Shown here piece after piece: positions 46,192-57,393 of a stretch of 64,000 nt of DNA. The notes beneath the pieces were generated by a model, which made no database searches, was not told the origin of the DNA, and saw only the letters and a program-made list of their open reading frames with translations. Both the position numbers and the translations under genes were made by a program. The DNA comes from Atopobium sp. oral taxon 416 (GTDB lineage: Bacteria; Actinomycetota; Coriobacteriia; Coriobacteriales; Atopobiaceae), in the NCBI RefSeq assembly GCF_018128285.1, contig NZ_CP072380.1, positions 62,001 through 126,000 on the forward strand. The letters run 5' to 3'. The number at the start of each line of letters is the position of its first letter. Position 1 is the stretch's first letter.

Positions 46192-47085
46192 ATGCCTTTC
46201 AGCACAAATAACGATCACGAAAGTAAGCATACCCCCCGTCATGCCCGTTCGACGTGTCGTGGCACACAATCGCCGACAGGCTTTGATCCCAGTGTTTCGG
46301 GATATGTCAACGCCCCTACCAGAAATTCCGGGCGTCCGATCGTGGGGGAGGATCCCCTGATGCCCGATGGAGCTCCGCAGCCAATCGGGGTCGATCCGGC
46401 GAAGACGGGATCTTTCAGGAAACTGAGCGCCGATGAAGGCGCAGTCCTTACGAACCGCGATAACGCCGAGAATGCGGCCAAAGCGGCGCGGACCCAGCTC
46501 AGAGAAGCGGATAAGACGGGAAGCTTCCGGTTGCAGGGGAAGAACCGTCCCCATGTCGAGCATGAGACCCAACACTACAAGAAGAACTGCAAGCTCTTCA
46601 TCGGCATCGGCATCGCTGCTGTCGCAATCGTCGTCCTCATCGTCGTCGCGATGAACAGCTTCTTTGACGCTGCACAGCAGGCAAACCAAGGGGACAACAA
46701 TCAGGTGCGGGAGCAGGAGCAGGTTCAGGCGAATGACGTTATCTCCTACCGTGACCAGAACTATGGGTTGGTGCAGGACGGTGACACCTGGTCGCTGGCA
46801 CGGCTCGACGACAGCGGGAACGTGCAGGCGAAGCTCGTAGACTTAAACGGCACCCCGGTGTCCTTCGTCCACTACAATGGCGCCTTCATTATCCCTGAGA
46901 ACCTCTCGGGCGGTACCTGGGATGTGCTGTCCTATGTTCCGGCCGATGGCTCCGTACCGTCGCCGGTGGCGGATGCTGACGGCAATCCGGTTTCGGGGAA
47001 CGGGACGATCCAATCTGCCTCGCTCAACGGCTCGACGCTTTCGGTCCAGACCGATTCCGGTGAGACCGATGTAGATCTCGGCTAA
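46192..47085 (+). CDS. Membrane protein with long cytoplasmic N-terminus, unknown function
   Basis: The 297-residue protein has ~130 hydrophilic residues, one membrane segment (about 134-155) and an extracytoplasmic domain of ~140 residues. KTGSFR occurs twice in the cytoplasmic part (71-76 and 108-113). The N-terminal region has many Thr/Ser in basic or proline context, so it could be a substrate of the Ser/Thr kinases; that is inference. The start ATG at 46192 follows GGAGAG. I do not recognise a family. Confidence 0.75.
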   Translation: MPFSTNNDHESKHTPRHARSTCRGTQSPTGFDPSVSGYVNAPTRNSGRPIVGEDPLMPDGAPQPIGVDPAKTGSFRKLSADEGAVLTNRDNAENAAKAARTQLREADKTGSFRLQGKNRPHVEHETQHYKKNCKLFIGIGIAAVAIVVLIVVAMNSFFDAAQQANQGDNNQVREQEQVQANDVISYRDQNYGLVQDGDTWSLARLDDSGNVQAKLVDLNGTPVSFVHYNGAFIIPENLSGGTWDVLSYVPADGSVPSPVADADGNPVSGNGTIQSASLNGSTLSVQTDSGETDVDLG

Positions 47086-47242
47086 TCTCTCCGATGTATT
47101 AGATTCATTTTGATTGTTGATTTGGCCTATGAGCTGTTCTTTTGGCTCAGAGGCCAAAGAGTTGGGCCTGAATCTCAAACTTTTTTCAATTTTGACTAGA
47201 CGTGAGCCCCACCCTCTGTGTACAATAAATTTCGCACTGTAG

Positions 47243-47319
47243 GGGGTATTAGCTCAGCTGGTTAGAGCGCCGGCCTGTCACGTCGGAGGCCGCGGGTTCA
47301 AGTCCCGCATATCCCGCCA
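47243..47319 (+). tRNA. tRNA-Asp (anticodon GTC)
   Basis: GGGGTAT pairs with ATATCCC (one G-T), the anticodon loop is CTGTCAC, and CCA is encoded. Its GTC anticodon can carry queuosine, the substrate of GluQ found at 10694-11647. Confidence 0.97.
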
Positions 47320-47329
47320 TTGCATGTTC

Positions 47330-47356
47330 AGAGGCTCCTACGGGAGCCTCTTTTTG
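47330..47356 (+). terminator. Terminator of tRNA-Asp
   Basis: AGAGGCTCC and GGGAGCCTCT form a stem with a TAC loop, followed by TTTTT. Confidence 0.93.
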
Positions 47357-47493
47357 TACAACGGTAAAAAAGCATTCGGTATGTTCAAAAATCCATTTGA
47401 GGGCAGATGCACGCCGTCCGAAATATAAGATGGAGAACAGACTGTAAACGATATGCATAGCGATATGTAATGGTTCTAGTGGGAGGGCAACCT

Positions 47494-48189
47494 ATGGGGG
47501 ATACCCCAAATACAAGTTCCAGCTGCGTGCAGCTTGCGGTATTCGATTACGACGGAACTTGTATCAGCGGTCAGTCAGGTGCCCTCTTCGCGATCTATCT
47601 CAACCACCGGCACTATTTAGGGTTTCGCCGGGGTTTCCGTCTCAGTTGGTGGGGGGTCCGCTACAAGCTTCATCTCCCATATCGGCAAAATGAAGCCCGC
47701 GAAGTCATCTTTGATGCGCTCTCCCAGTGCCCACGGGAAGAAATCCAGAAAATCATGGTGGACTTCCACGATGAGTCCCTGCTGCCCCGCTACCGTCCGC
47801 AGGCGATCAAAGAGATCGAACGCCGCCACCGCGAGGGCTGCGTGACAGTGTTAGTTTCTGCAACGTTTAATACTATCGCACAGTGTGCGCAAAAAGTACT
47901 CCGGACAGATGAGGTGATCGCCACTGATATGGAGATCGACAGTGAGGGCCATTATACCGGTAAAGTATCCGGTGAGGTCACCGAAGGGGCGGCAAAACCG
48001 CGCGCGATCAAGCAGTGGGCCGACAAGGTTTACGGCCCGAGAAAGTGGGAAATCGCCTACGCCTACGGCGACCATTTCTCAGATGAAGCCATGCTTTCTG
48101 CAGCTCGCAAGGGGTATGCCGTGACCCCGGATAAAACCATGCGCAAGATAGCCAGACAGTGCGGCTTCACTATCCTCAACTGGAAATAA
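47494..48189 (+). CDS. HAD-superfamily IB phosphatase (SerB-like)
   Basis: The 231-residue enzyme has HAD motif I in FDYDGTCISG (nucleophile Asp and general acid Asp), motif II VSATFNTI, a lysine in GAAKPRAIKQW, and motif IV YGDHFSDEAML. A helical cap follows motif I. Relatives include phosphoserine and phosphatidylglycerophosphate-type phosphatases; the substrate here is unknown. I chose the ATG at 47494, with GGGAGGG upstream, rather than one 24 bases earlier. Confidence 0.88.
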   Translation: MGDTPNTSSSCVQLAVFDYDGTCISGQSGALFAIYLNHRHYLGFRRGFRLSWWGVRYKLHLPYRQNEAREVIFDALSQCPREEIQKIMVDFHDESLLPRYRPQAIKEIERRHREGCVTVLVSATFNTIAQCAQKVLRTDEVIATDMEIDSEGHYTGKVSGEVTEGAAKPRAIKQWADKVYGPRKWEIAYAYGDHFSDEAMLSAARKGYAVTPDKTMRKIARQCGFTILNWK

Positions 48190-48268
48190 CAGTTGTAACT
48201 TTTATTGTAAGTGGGACTATTTTCATTCTAACAGTCTAGATAACAGGTGAATTATGGGTGGCCATCAA

Positions 48269-48294
48269 GCCAAAGCTTGCTATGCTTTTGGCTG
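48269..48294. repeat. Small inverted repeat downstream of the HAD gene
   Basis: AGCCAAAGC pairs with GCTTTTGGCT around a short loop. It may be a terminator or part of the IS30 remnant's end. Confidence 0.4.
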
Positions 48295-48302
48295 GTGAAT
48301 CC

Positions 48303-49273
48303 TCAGAGCAAGTGCAACGACTGGTGATGGTAGACCTCCCAGGGACACCTCCACTCCAGACGCTTGCGCGGTCTTCGGTTGAGTAAATCGTATACCTTTT
48401 GCACCTTTCTGTCGTCGACATCGTCGAGGCTTTTGCCTTTCGAAAACCAGTCCCTGAGAAGGCTGTTAGTGTTCTCATTGGTCCCCCTCTCCCAAAGATG
48501 GTGGGGCTGGCAGAAGTATACGGGAGCCCCCAGTGCCTCCTGGAGCCCTTCTGCATCTAAGAACTCCTTGCCCCTGTCGAGCGTGACGGTCAGCACGACC
48601 TCGCCGGCAAACGCCTTCTTCGTGGCTTCGTTGACCTCGGCCCTGGTCTTCCTGGCCGCCTTGCCGCCGACAAGGTATCCGCTCATGTGATCCACCTGGG
48701 TGATAAGGCAGGCGCCTTCCTGCCACAGTATCGCCCTCCCAGTCGCCGATCCGTCTCCTGCCGAAAGCCTCTTCTGACCGCTTCGAGATGTCATGGGTGA
48801 TGCGCAGCTTGCCTGTGCGCTTTTGGCCACCCTTGCTGTGCCTGCGCTTGCCGTGATGAGTGAGCAGCCTTGTGGCCTTCCTGCGCCCCTGAAAGCTCAC
48901 AGTCGAGGGGTCCCGACTCCACGACACGCTAGATGCTAGCGTCGCTTGCGGCAAGGTCCGGGCGCTCCATCGCGATGCGGCCCGCTATCTCCTTCGAAGA
49001 CCAGTGCTCGTCCCGCATGAGCCTCACGGACCAGGGAGCGCTTATGCGGATCGTCCATGAGCCTGGGGCCTGCAGCACAGCCGCCTTACGTCCGCACGCC
49101 TTTGCGCGCTCGATGCGCGGTAGGGCCGACCCACCCATTGCGCCTGATCTTGTAGGATATGGTCGACTTGTCCCGTCCGAGCTCCCTCGTATCTGGCTGA
49201 CCCCCTCATAGCCCTTCCAGCAAACCATGATGTCCTCGCGCTTCTCGATGCTAAGATGGCTGTAGCCGTCCAT
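48303..49273 (-). pseudogene. IS30-family transposase, decayed
   Basis: From an ATG at 49273 the frame reads MDGYSHLSIEKREDIMVCWK, then LMRDEHWSSKEIAGRIAMERPDLA, the N-terminal HTH region of IS30 transposases. After frame changes, RRIGDWEGDTVAG (first catalytic Asp), VTLDRGKEFLDAEGL and HLWERGTNENTNSLLRDWF (remaining DDE residues) and VYDLLNRRPRKRLEW follow. At least two frameshifts split it, so it is inactive. Confidence 0.88.
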
Positions 49274-49375
49274 GGTGCCTGCAATGGATGCATGTCTTTG
49301 CAAGCACCATCATAGGTCGCGCCTGGGCGGCTAGCTTGTATTTCCCTGTTGCACTCGGAGTGAGGATTCGCCCTT

Positions 49376-50440
49376 CTAAAAAGACTTCTCTCTGTAAGAC
49401 CACCATTGACTTCGGCCCTTGTCTTCCAGCAGTCCCAGAGAGGCTGGGACATGTCGACAAGCGCGCCTCGTGTGTACATAGCTGCCTTCTGTGAGCTGGC
49501 CTGAGAGCATCGCCTTGCTGTCCTGCTTCGAATGCTTCGCCTGCTTTGTCCACAGCAAGCAGGCGAAGCAAGCACTGCAGCCATTTCGTCGACACCCCCG
49601 TAGAAGGAAAGTAAGAACTTGCCTGAGCCTTCACTGCATCGCATTGACAAGGCCGCTTCTCGCTGTCCTTGGACTCCTTCACCACGCTTGGCGTGTACTC
49701 AACAACGCTGGGTAAGGAAAGGATGCACGCATACCCTGCATGGTTGTCTGTTGCGACCCAAGAGCTGTCGGCGATACCTGAAAGGGCAACCTTTAACTTT
49801 GAATCAGTGGGCCTTCCGCGAAGTGTTATATACTCGCTCCCCCGGCTCGCTTAGCACTCTGTGCAGACCTTGAGACTTGATATACCGCTTGAGTACACAG
49901 TATGGCTGTGGCCTGTGTGCTATCGCGCATCTGCACATCCGACCTTGCCCTGCTGCCCACAAGCGACTCGTCGAGGGAGAGCCCCTCTGCCTGGCAGCAG
50001 ACGGCATGGGCGCTCCTGGGAGACTTCAGGGCAGACCCCACTACCTCAAAGAGCCTCATGCACATGGAACCCATGAGGTCCTTAAGGCTCACATGGCAGC
50101 TCTTCGTAAGCTGGTTGAAGCGACATGCCCACAAGCGTGTCTTTTGCATGCTTTGTCCCTGTGGTAGCGAAAAGCTTCGATATCGCTATAGCCGATCCTA
50201 TCTTCGCTGAGAAGGTCCTGCCACAGGAGCGACACTTCCATGATGGCCTTGTGCAGAGTGCCCCTTACAGAAGAGGTCTGCAGATCTGTACCTTAAGCAT
50301 CTTTTGGGTTTACCTGCGAGAGCGGATCCTGCTATCTTCTTAGCGATGCCCATCTTCTCGATCCGCTGCAGTATCATTGAGTCCGGCCCTCCCATTTCTC
50401 GATGTCTTTGTTTGGTGACATGCATTGTAGGCAAAGGTCC
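49376..50440 (-). pseudogene. IS1595-like transposase (zinc ribbon plus DDE-type core), decayed
   Basis: In minus-strand frames the order is: a broken zinc ribbon near SADLFCKG and CRSCGRTFSAKIGS, then NQLTKSCHVSLK with VVGSALKSPRSAHAVCCQAEGLSLDESLVGSR (first Asp/Glu region), HTVYSSGISSLKVC, LSGIADSSWVATDNHAGYA (second catalytic region), and GVSTKWLQCLLRLL at the end. This is the domain order of IS1595/ISXO2-like transposases. Many frame changes and stops occur. The family name is by pattern, without a search. Confidence 0.6.
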
Positions 50441-50552
50441 GGACAACACTGGACCCTTCTCAGGTCAATCGTGGTCTAACAGAGAGAAAGACTTAAACTG
50501 AAGAGGAAAGAAGACAGGGTAAACAACGTTTAAGTTTTGATGGGAGGCGGCA

Positions 50553-51080
50553 ATGGATATTTCGCGAGAGACAGATTATGCTCTCCGTATGGTAGCAGCG
50601 CTTATAAACCATCCCGGTGACAATCCATCAGTGAGAAGCGTTGCCGAAGAGTTTGGGATTCCGTATTCGTTCGCGCAGTCCATACAACATTCTCTGACCG
50701 AGGCTGGCGTTATCGTCAGTACCCGTGGTGCCCACGGCGGCATGTATTTAGCGATTGATCCCGATCAAGTCACGCTGCTCGATTTTGTTCAGATGCTGCA
50801 GGGCCCCGTTCTGCTATCCGCATGCGAAACCTGTGGCGAAAATGGTGAGGACTGCCCACGTAAGCCGTACTGTACGTACGATCCAATTTGGACGTTTGCA
50901 CAGGATAATCTACGTAAATGTCTCTCCTCATTCACACTGAGGGAAGCCGCGAATGGTATTGGCCCTGCCAGGTTGAGAGAACTCTCAAACAAAGAATTGG
51001 GAGTACTCGACTTCAAGAAGGAAGATACGCCTGAGGATGACTCGGACGACGAAGTGGCTGACCGCATTCAGGTACTATGA
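50553..51080 (+). CDS. Rrf2-family transcriptional regulator with four cysteines
   Basis: This 175-residue regulator has an Rrf2 winged helix (about 1-80: DYALRMVAALI, SVRSVAEEFGIPYSFAQSI, GAHGGMYLA). It has Cys91, Cys94, Cys101 and Cys107, close to the iron-sulfur ligand region of IscR/NsrR, so it may sense redox state or iron-sulfur status. The acidic tail (about 150-170) is unusual. The start ATG at 50553 follows GGGAGG. The stop overlaps the mutY start (ATGA). Confidence 0.92.
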   Translation: MDISRETDYALRMVAALINHPGDNPSVRSVAEEFGIPYSFAQSIQHSLTEAGVIVSTRGAHGGMYLAIDPDQVTLLDFVQMLQGPVLLSACETCGENGEDCPRKPYCTYDPIWTFAQDNLRKCLSSFTLREAANGIGPARLRELSNKELGVLDFKKEDTPEDDSDDEVADRIQVL

Positions 51081-51949
51081 GGAGCACCCCTACATCGAGG
51101 GAGCTCGCTGCCTTTCACAAGGAAGTCCTGCAGGAGGGCAGAAAGCTCTACCGTGATCTTCCTTGGAGGCACACACAGGATCCCTATGAGATCTGGATCT
51201 CCGAAGTGATGCTCCAGCAGACCCAGGTGTCCCGCGTCGAAAAGCGTTGGCCTGCCTGGCTCGCCGAATTCCCCACGCTTGAGACACTGGCGACAGCTAC
51301 ACGCGCCCAGGTGTTGAATGTGTGGCAGGGGATGGGCTATAACCGGCGTGCGCTTGCGTTGTTGCGCGCTGCACGCCAATTGGTTGATGCGGGCACTTCC
51401 ATCCCCTCAGAGGAGAATGCACTCGTGGCCCTTCCGGGCATTGGGGCTACAACTGCAGCGGGGATCCGCGCCTTTGCGTTCGACCTTCCCAGCGTGTATC
51501 TGGATACGAATGTGCGCTCTGTCTTCCTGTATTATTTTTTTCGTGGAGAAAGTAAAATCTCTGATGCAATATTGCGGCCGATTGTATGCGCCACCTGTCC
51601 CAAGAACGATACCGATCCAACTGATGATCCGAGAACTTGGTACTATGCCCTGCTCGATGTTGGGGCTTGTTTAAAAAGAATGATTCCTAATCCCTCAAGA
51701 CAAAGCGCTTCGTATTCGAGGCAATCAAAGTTCGATGGATCGCACCGGCAGAAGCGTGCAGAAATTTTGAAAATAATTTTGGGAGAACCTGAGGGGATAA
51801 CGACAGAGGGCATTGCGGACCAGGTAAATGAGGTTGAGGAGTGTGCAGGTAGGCCGCCAGTAAGCACGCACGAAATCCAAAGGATTCTAAACGAGCTACA
51901 AAAAGAAGATTTTTGTAGGTTTAATGATAATGATGTATGGTTAGCCTAG
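51077..51949 (+). CDS. mutY: MutY-type adenine DNA glycosylase lacking the iron-sulfur cluster
   Basis: MutY removes adenine opposite 8-oxoguanine. Residues about 25-215 form the HhH-GPD fold: ISEVMLQQTQ with catalytic Glu43, WQGMGYNRRA, the helix-hairpin-helix LPGIGATTAAG (119-129), and LDTNVRSV with Asp143. The C-x6-C-x2-C-x5-C cluster ligands are absent; the region reads CLKRMIPNPSRQSASYSRQS. The protein (290 residues) also lacks the C-terminal Nudix-like 8-oxoG domain and ends in a winged-helix-like segment. Clusterless MutY proteins are known in some anaerobes and lactic acid bacteria. Coupled to the Rrf2 gene. Confidence 0.87.
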   Translation: MRSTPTSRELAAFHKEVLQEGRKLYRDLPWRHTQDPYEIWISEVMLQQTQVSRVEKRWPAWLAEFPTLETLATATRAQVLNVWQGMGYNRRALALLRAARQLVDAGTSIPSEENALVALPGIGATTAAGIRAFAFDLPSVYLDTNVRSVFLYYFFRGESKISDAILRPIVCATCPKNDTDPTDDPRTWYYALLDVGACLKRMIPNPSRQSASYSRQSKFDGSHRQKRAEILKIILGEPEGITTEGIADQVNEVEECAGRPPVSTHEIQRILNELQKEDFCRFNDNDVWLA

Positions 51950-51967
51950 TGGATATAGGATGTTGAA

Positions 51968-51994
51968 CTGCGGTGGAAAGGGAACTTACCGCAG
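51968..51994. repeat. Inverted repeat upstream of rubrerythrin
   Basis: CTGCGGT and ACCGCAG, 13 bases apart, lie between mutY and the rubrerythrin gene. It could be an operator or a weak terminator. Confidence 0.4.
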
Positions 51995-52037
51995 ACAGAG
52001 ATAGATACACCGTGTAACCCAAAAAAGGAGTGTTGAC

Positions 52038-52583
52038 ATGGCTGTAAACTTTGATGAGTCACAGACTAAGAAGAACCTTGAAGCGGCATTCGCCGGCGAG
52101 TCTCAGGCGAGTGTGAAATATTCCTATTTTGCAAACCAGGCAAAGAAGGACGGCTACAACCAGTACGGCGACATCTTTACTGAGACTTCCAACAACGAGA
52201 GAGCCCACGCGAAGATGTGGTTCAACTATCTGCACGGTGGCAAGACCCCCGACACCCTCTCCAATCTGAAAGAGGCTGCAGGTGGCGAGCACTATGAGTG
52301 GACCGAGATGTATCCGGGCTTCGCTGAGACCGCACAGAAGGAGGGCTTCACTGAGATCGCTGCCAAGTTCCGTATGGTTGGCGACATCGAGAAGGGCCAC
52401 GACGAGCGCTACAACAAGCTGATCGAGCATGTTGAGAAGGGTGACGTCTTTACGCGTCCGGGCGTCAAGGTCTGGAAATGCATGAACTGCGGTCACCTGC
52501 ATGTCGGCCCGACGGCTCCGAAGGTCTGCCCGGTCTGTGGACATCCACAGTCCTTCTTTGAGGAGCAGTGCGTCAACTATTAA
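52038..52583 (+). CDS. rbr: Rubrerythrin
   Basis: Rubrerythrin (181 residues) reduces peroxide in anaerobes. The diiron domain has AGESQA, NNERAHA and a later [11 protein letters not shown]. The C-terminal rubredoxin domain has [10 protein letters not shown] and CPVCGHP. The start ATG at 52038 follows AAAGGAG. It lies 88 bases after mutY and ends in its own terminator. Confidence 0.97.
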   Translation: MAVNFDESQTKKNLEAAFAGESQASVKYSYFANQAKKDGYNQYGDIFTETSNNERAHAKMWFNYLHGGKTPDTLSNLKEAAGGEHYEWTEMYPGFAETAQKEGFTEIAAKFRMVGDIEKGHDERYNKLIEHVEKGDVFTRPGVKVWKCMNCGHLHVGPTAPKVCPVCGHPQSFFEEQCVNY

Positions 52584-52616
52584 TGGTTGTAAGCAGTGAA
52601 TTTTGCTGATTGCCAG

Positions 52617-52650
52617 CGTGTCTGGAGTATCTCTCCGGACACGTTTTTTG
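52617..52650 (+). terminator. Terminator of rubrerythrin
   Basis: CGTGTCTGGAG and CTCCGGACACG form an 11-base stem with one G-T pair, followed by TTTTTTG. Confidence 0.94.
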
Positions 52651-52909
52651 TTATATTCTGCCTGATTGATAGGGCTATCAATTTCATAGATAACTGACGG
52701 CAGGATCTGAGAATAGCGATGTGGAGCTTAAAACTCTAGGCGTGCGCTAGTATTTCGGTCATGGAAACGTTGATTCAGACATACACGAGCAGGCGAATGA
52801 TTGAGCCCGGGTTCTTCTAGAAGCCGCACGGGCGGCACAGGACCGCGGGCAGGAGACATCCCCTTGAACACATTTGGAATACACGCCTCAAACAGAAAGC
52901 GAGCAGCAC

Positions 52910-54229
52910 ATGCCTTTCGAACTCAACCCTGATTTTGTCAAAGACCCTGAGAAACATTTTGAGACTCTGCAAGTTCACGCTGGGTGGTCTCCCGATCCGG
53001 TCACCGGTTCCTCAGCCCTCCCGATCTACGCCTCTGCAGCTTTCCAGTTCGACGATGCTGCTGACGGCGCCGCAAAGTTCGCACTGACCAAGCCGGGCAA
53101 CGTCTATGGCCGTCTGACCAATACCACCACCGACGCGCTTGCCGCGCGTATTGCAGCGCTCGAAGGCGGCACCGGTGCAGTCGCGGTTGCCTCCGGACAC
53201 GCGGCAGAGATCCTGGCCCTCACCAACATCGTCGACGCGGGTGATGAAATCGTCGCGTCGAGCTCGCTGTACGGTGGCACCTGGAATATCTTCCTGCACA
53301 CGCTGCACGATCTTGGCGTCAACACGACAATCGTCGACAATAACGATATCGACGCGTTCGTTAAGGCGACGGATGAGAAGACGAAGCTCTGGTACGTCGA
53401 GACAATCGGCAACCCGTTGGTCGACGTCGCGGATGTCCCGGCGCTCGTTGAGGCCGCGAACTCGCTGCCGTCCAAGGTGCCGGTATTCGTCGACAACACC
53501 TTTGCGACGCCGTACCTGTATCGCCCGGCAGAGGACGGGGCGGCGGTTGTGATCGAGTCTTTGACCAAGTGGATCGGCGGACACGGTGCAGCCCTCGGCG
53601 GCGCAGTCATCGACGCAGGCAGCTACGATTGGAAGGCCCAGGCGGACAAGTATCCGACGATCGCCGGACCGGACCCGTCCTACCACGATATGGTCTTTGC
53701 CGATGCGGCCCCGAAGAATCCGTTCTCGACGCGTGTGCTTGCCAACAAGCTGCGTGACTTCGGCCCGACGCTCTCCCCGTATGCGGCGCAGGTCATCGCG
53801 CTCGGTGCAGAGACCCTCTCGCTGCGCGTTCAGCGCCAAAGTGAAAACGCGCTCGCAGTGGCAAAGTATCTGAAGGACAGTCCGAAGGTCAGCTGGGTCC
53901 GCTATCCCGGCCTGGAAGATGATCCTACCCACGATATTGCGAAGCGGCTCCTGCATCATGGGTACGGTGGCGTTGTCGTCTTCGGCGTCAGGGGCGGCCG
54001 TCAGGCAGGCCTCAATGTGGTGAACAACGTGAAACTCTTCACACACCTGGCTAACGTCGGTGACGCAAAGTCCCTGATCATCCATCCGGCTTCCACCACG
54101 CACTCTCAGCTGACCCCTGAGCAGCTGAAGGAGGCGCACCTCTCAGAGGATCTGATCCGCCTTTCCATCGGAATCGAGAACATCGACGACATTATCGCCG
54201 ACCTCGACCAGGCGCTGGCAAAGGCGTAA
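52910..54229 (+). CDS. metY: O-acetylhomoserine sulfhydrylase (MetY-type)
   Basis: This PLP enzyme (439 residues) replaces the acetyl group of O-acetylhomoserine with sulfide to give homocysteine. The family signatures are TLQVHAGW, YGRLTNTT, ALEGGTGAVAVASGHAAEI and VIESLTKWIGGHGAALGG with the PLP lysine. The long sequence between core and C-terminal, with HPASTTHSQL, is typical of MetY rather than MetB. I chose the ATG at 52910. I looked for a SAM riboswitch upstream and saw none. Confidence 0.95.
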   Translation: MPFELNPDFVKDPEKHFETLQVHAGWSPDPVTGSSALPIYASAAFQFDDAADGAAKFALTKPGNVYGRLTNTTTDALAARIAALEGGTGAVAVASGHAAEILALTNIVDAGDEIVASSSLYGGTWNIFLHTLHDLGVNTTIVDNNDIDAFVKATDEKTKLWYVETIGNPLVDVADVPALVEAANSLPSKVPVFVDNTFATPYLYRPAEDGAAVVIESLTKWIGGHGAALGGAVIDAGSYDWKAQADKYPTIAGPDPSYHDMVFADAAPKNPFSTRVLANKLRDFGPTLSPYAAQVIALGAETLSLRVQRQSENALAVAKYLKDSPKVSWVRYPGLEDDPTHDIAKRLLHHGYGGVVVFGVRGGRQAGLNVVNNVKLFTHLANVGDAKSLIIHPASTTHSQLTPEQLKEAHLSEDLIRLSIGIENIDDIIADLDQALAKA

Positions 54230-54247
54230 CCGATCAGGCGACACAAC

Positions 54248-54982
54248 CTAGTGCTGGTTTACGGCATTTCGCTTGCGCGAGCGAGATGCCGTTTTCTTTG
54301 AGGCGTGCTTGCCGTGCTTGCGGAACCGGTCGGGATTGCCAAACGAGGGGCATAGATCCGCCAGGGGACACCCGTCACAGTGCGGGTGCTGCGAGCTGCA
54401 AGTTTCACGCCCGAAGTGGATCCACTGCTCATTGACGGGGCTCCAGAGCTCCTGAGGGATGAGCTTCAGCAGATCCTGCTCTGCTGCCAGTGGCGTCGAG
54501 GCTTTGGTGAACCCTAGGCGCGTTGCGATACGGAAGACGTGGGTGTCGACCGCGATACCCTCGGTAATGTGGAAGGCTCTGTTCAAGACGATGTTGGCGG
54601 TTTTTCTGCCGACGCCCGGAAGTGACGTGAGTTCCTCCATCGTGTGGGGGACCTGCTCGTTGTAGTCGGAAACCAGGATCTGGGCCGTCTCAACGCAGTG
54701 CTCAGCTTTTGTGCGCCAGAATCCGATAGAGCGGATGACCGTCCCCACCTCAGCGGGATCGGCTGGCGCTAAGGAGGCGGGATCGGGCCAACGCCTAAAG
54801 AATTCGGGGGTCACTTTGTTGACGGAGGCGTCGGTTGACTGCGCGGAAAGCATGACACAGATCAACAGCGTGTAGGGATCCGTGTACTGGAGTGCACTCC
54901 TGACATCCCCGTAGAGAGCCTGCATGCGATGGCAAACTTCGATCGCTCTCGCACGCTTAACGGCGAATGACTCCTTAGACAT
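54248..54982 (-). CDS. nth: Endonuclease III
   Basis: Nth (244 residues) removes oxidised pyrimidines and nicks the abasic site. The catalytic Lys127 is in LPGVGRKTAN and Asp146 in VDTHVFR. The iron-sulfur ligands Cys195, Cys202, Cys205 and Cys211 are intact (C-x6-C-x2-C-x5-C), unlike the MutY in this window. A basic C-terminal tail of ~30 residues is present. It converges on metY and is divergent from glgB. Confidence 0.97.
   Translation of the reverse strand: MSKESFAVKRARAIEVCHRMQALYGDVRSALQYTDPYTLLICVMLSAQSTDASVNKVTPEFFRRWPDPASLAPADPAEVGTVIRSIGFWRTKAEHCVETAQILVSDYNEQVPHTMEELTSLPGVGRKTANIVLNRAFHITEGIAVDTHVFRIATRLGFTKASTPLAAEQDLLKLIPQELWSPVNEQWIHFGRETCSSQHPHCDGCPLADLCPSFGNPDRFRKHGKHASKKTASRSRKRNAVNQH
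54261..54300 (+). terminator. Terminator of metY, inside the 3' end of nth
   Basis: ACGGCATTTCGCT at 54261-54273 and AGCGAGATGCCGT at 54280-54292 form a 13-base stem with one G-T pair, followed by TTTCTTT. The stem lies in the coding sequence of the convergent nth gene. Confidence 0.85.
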
Positions 54983-55160
54983 AATTTACTCCTTCTGATA
55001 AACGGGAGTATGGTAGTTTATCTTCTAAATAAGATACGGTGACACAGGCTCACTATACCCGTTTAGAAGTCTCGTTACCCTCCGCTCGGGCAACATCTGC
55101 GCGGCGAGGGCGTCAAAGAGACGTAAGATAAATCGAGGCTCTCGAAAATGAGGAGGGTTT

Positions 55161-57365
<2,205 letters not shown>

Positions 57366-57393
57366 GCTGCGCTGGTATAGAAGAAAGGTAGTT

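Noticed and set aside
52683-52909. SAM riboswitch ahead of metY
   Set aside because: I could not recognise any conserved SAM-riboswitch core; only short GC-rich inverted repeats and a CTTCTAGAAG palindrome are there.
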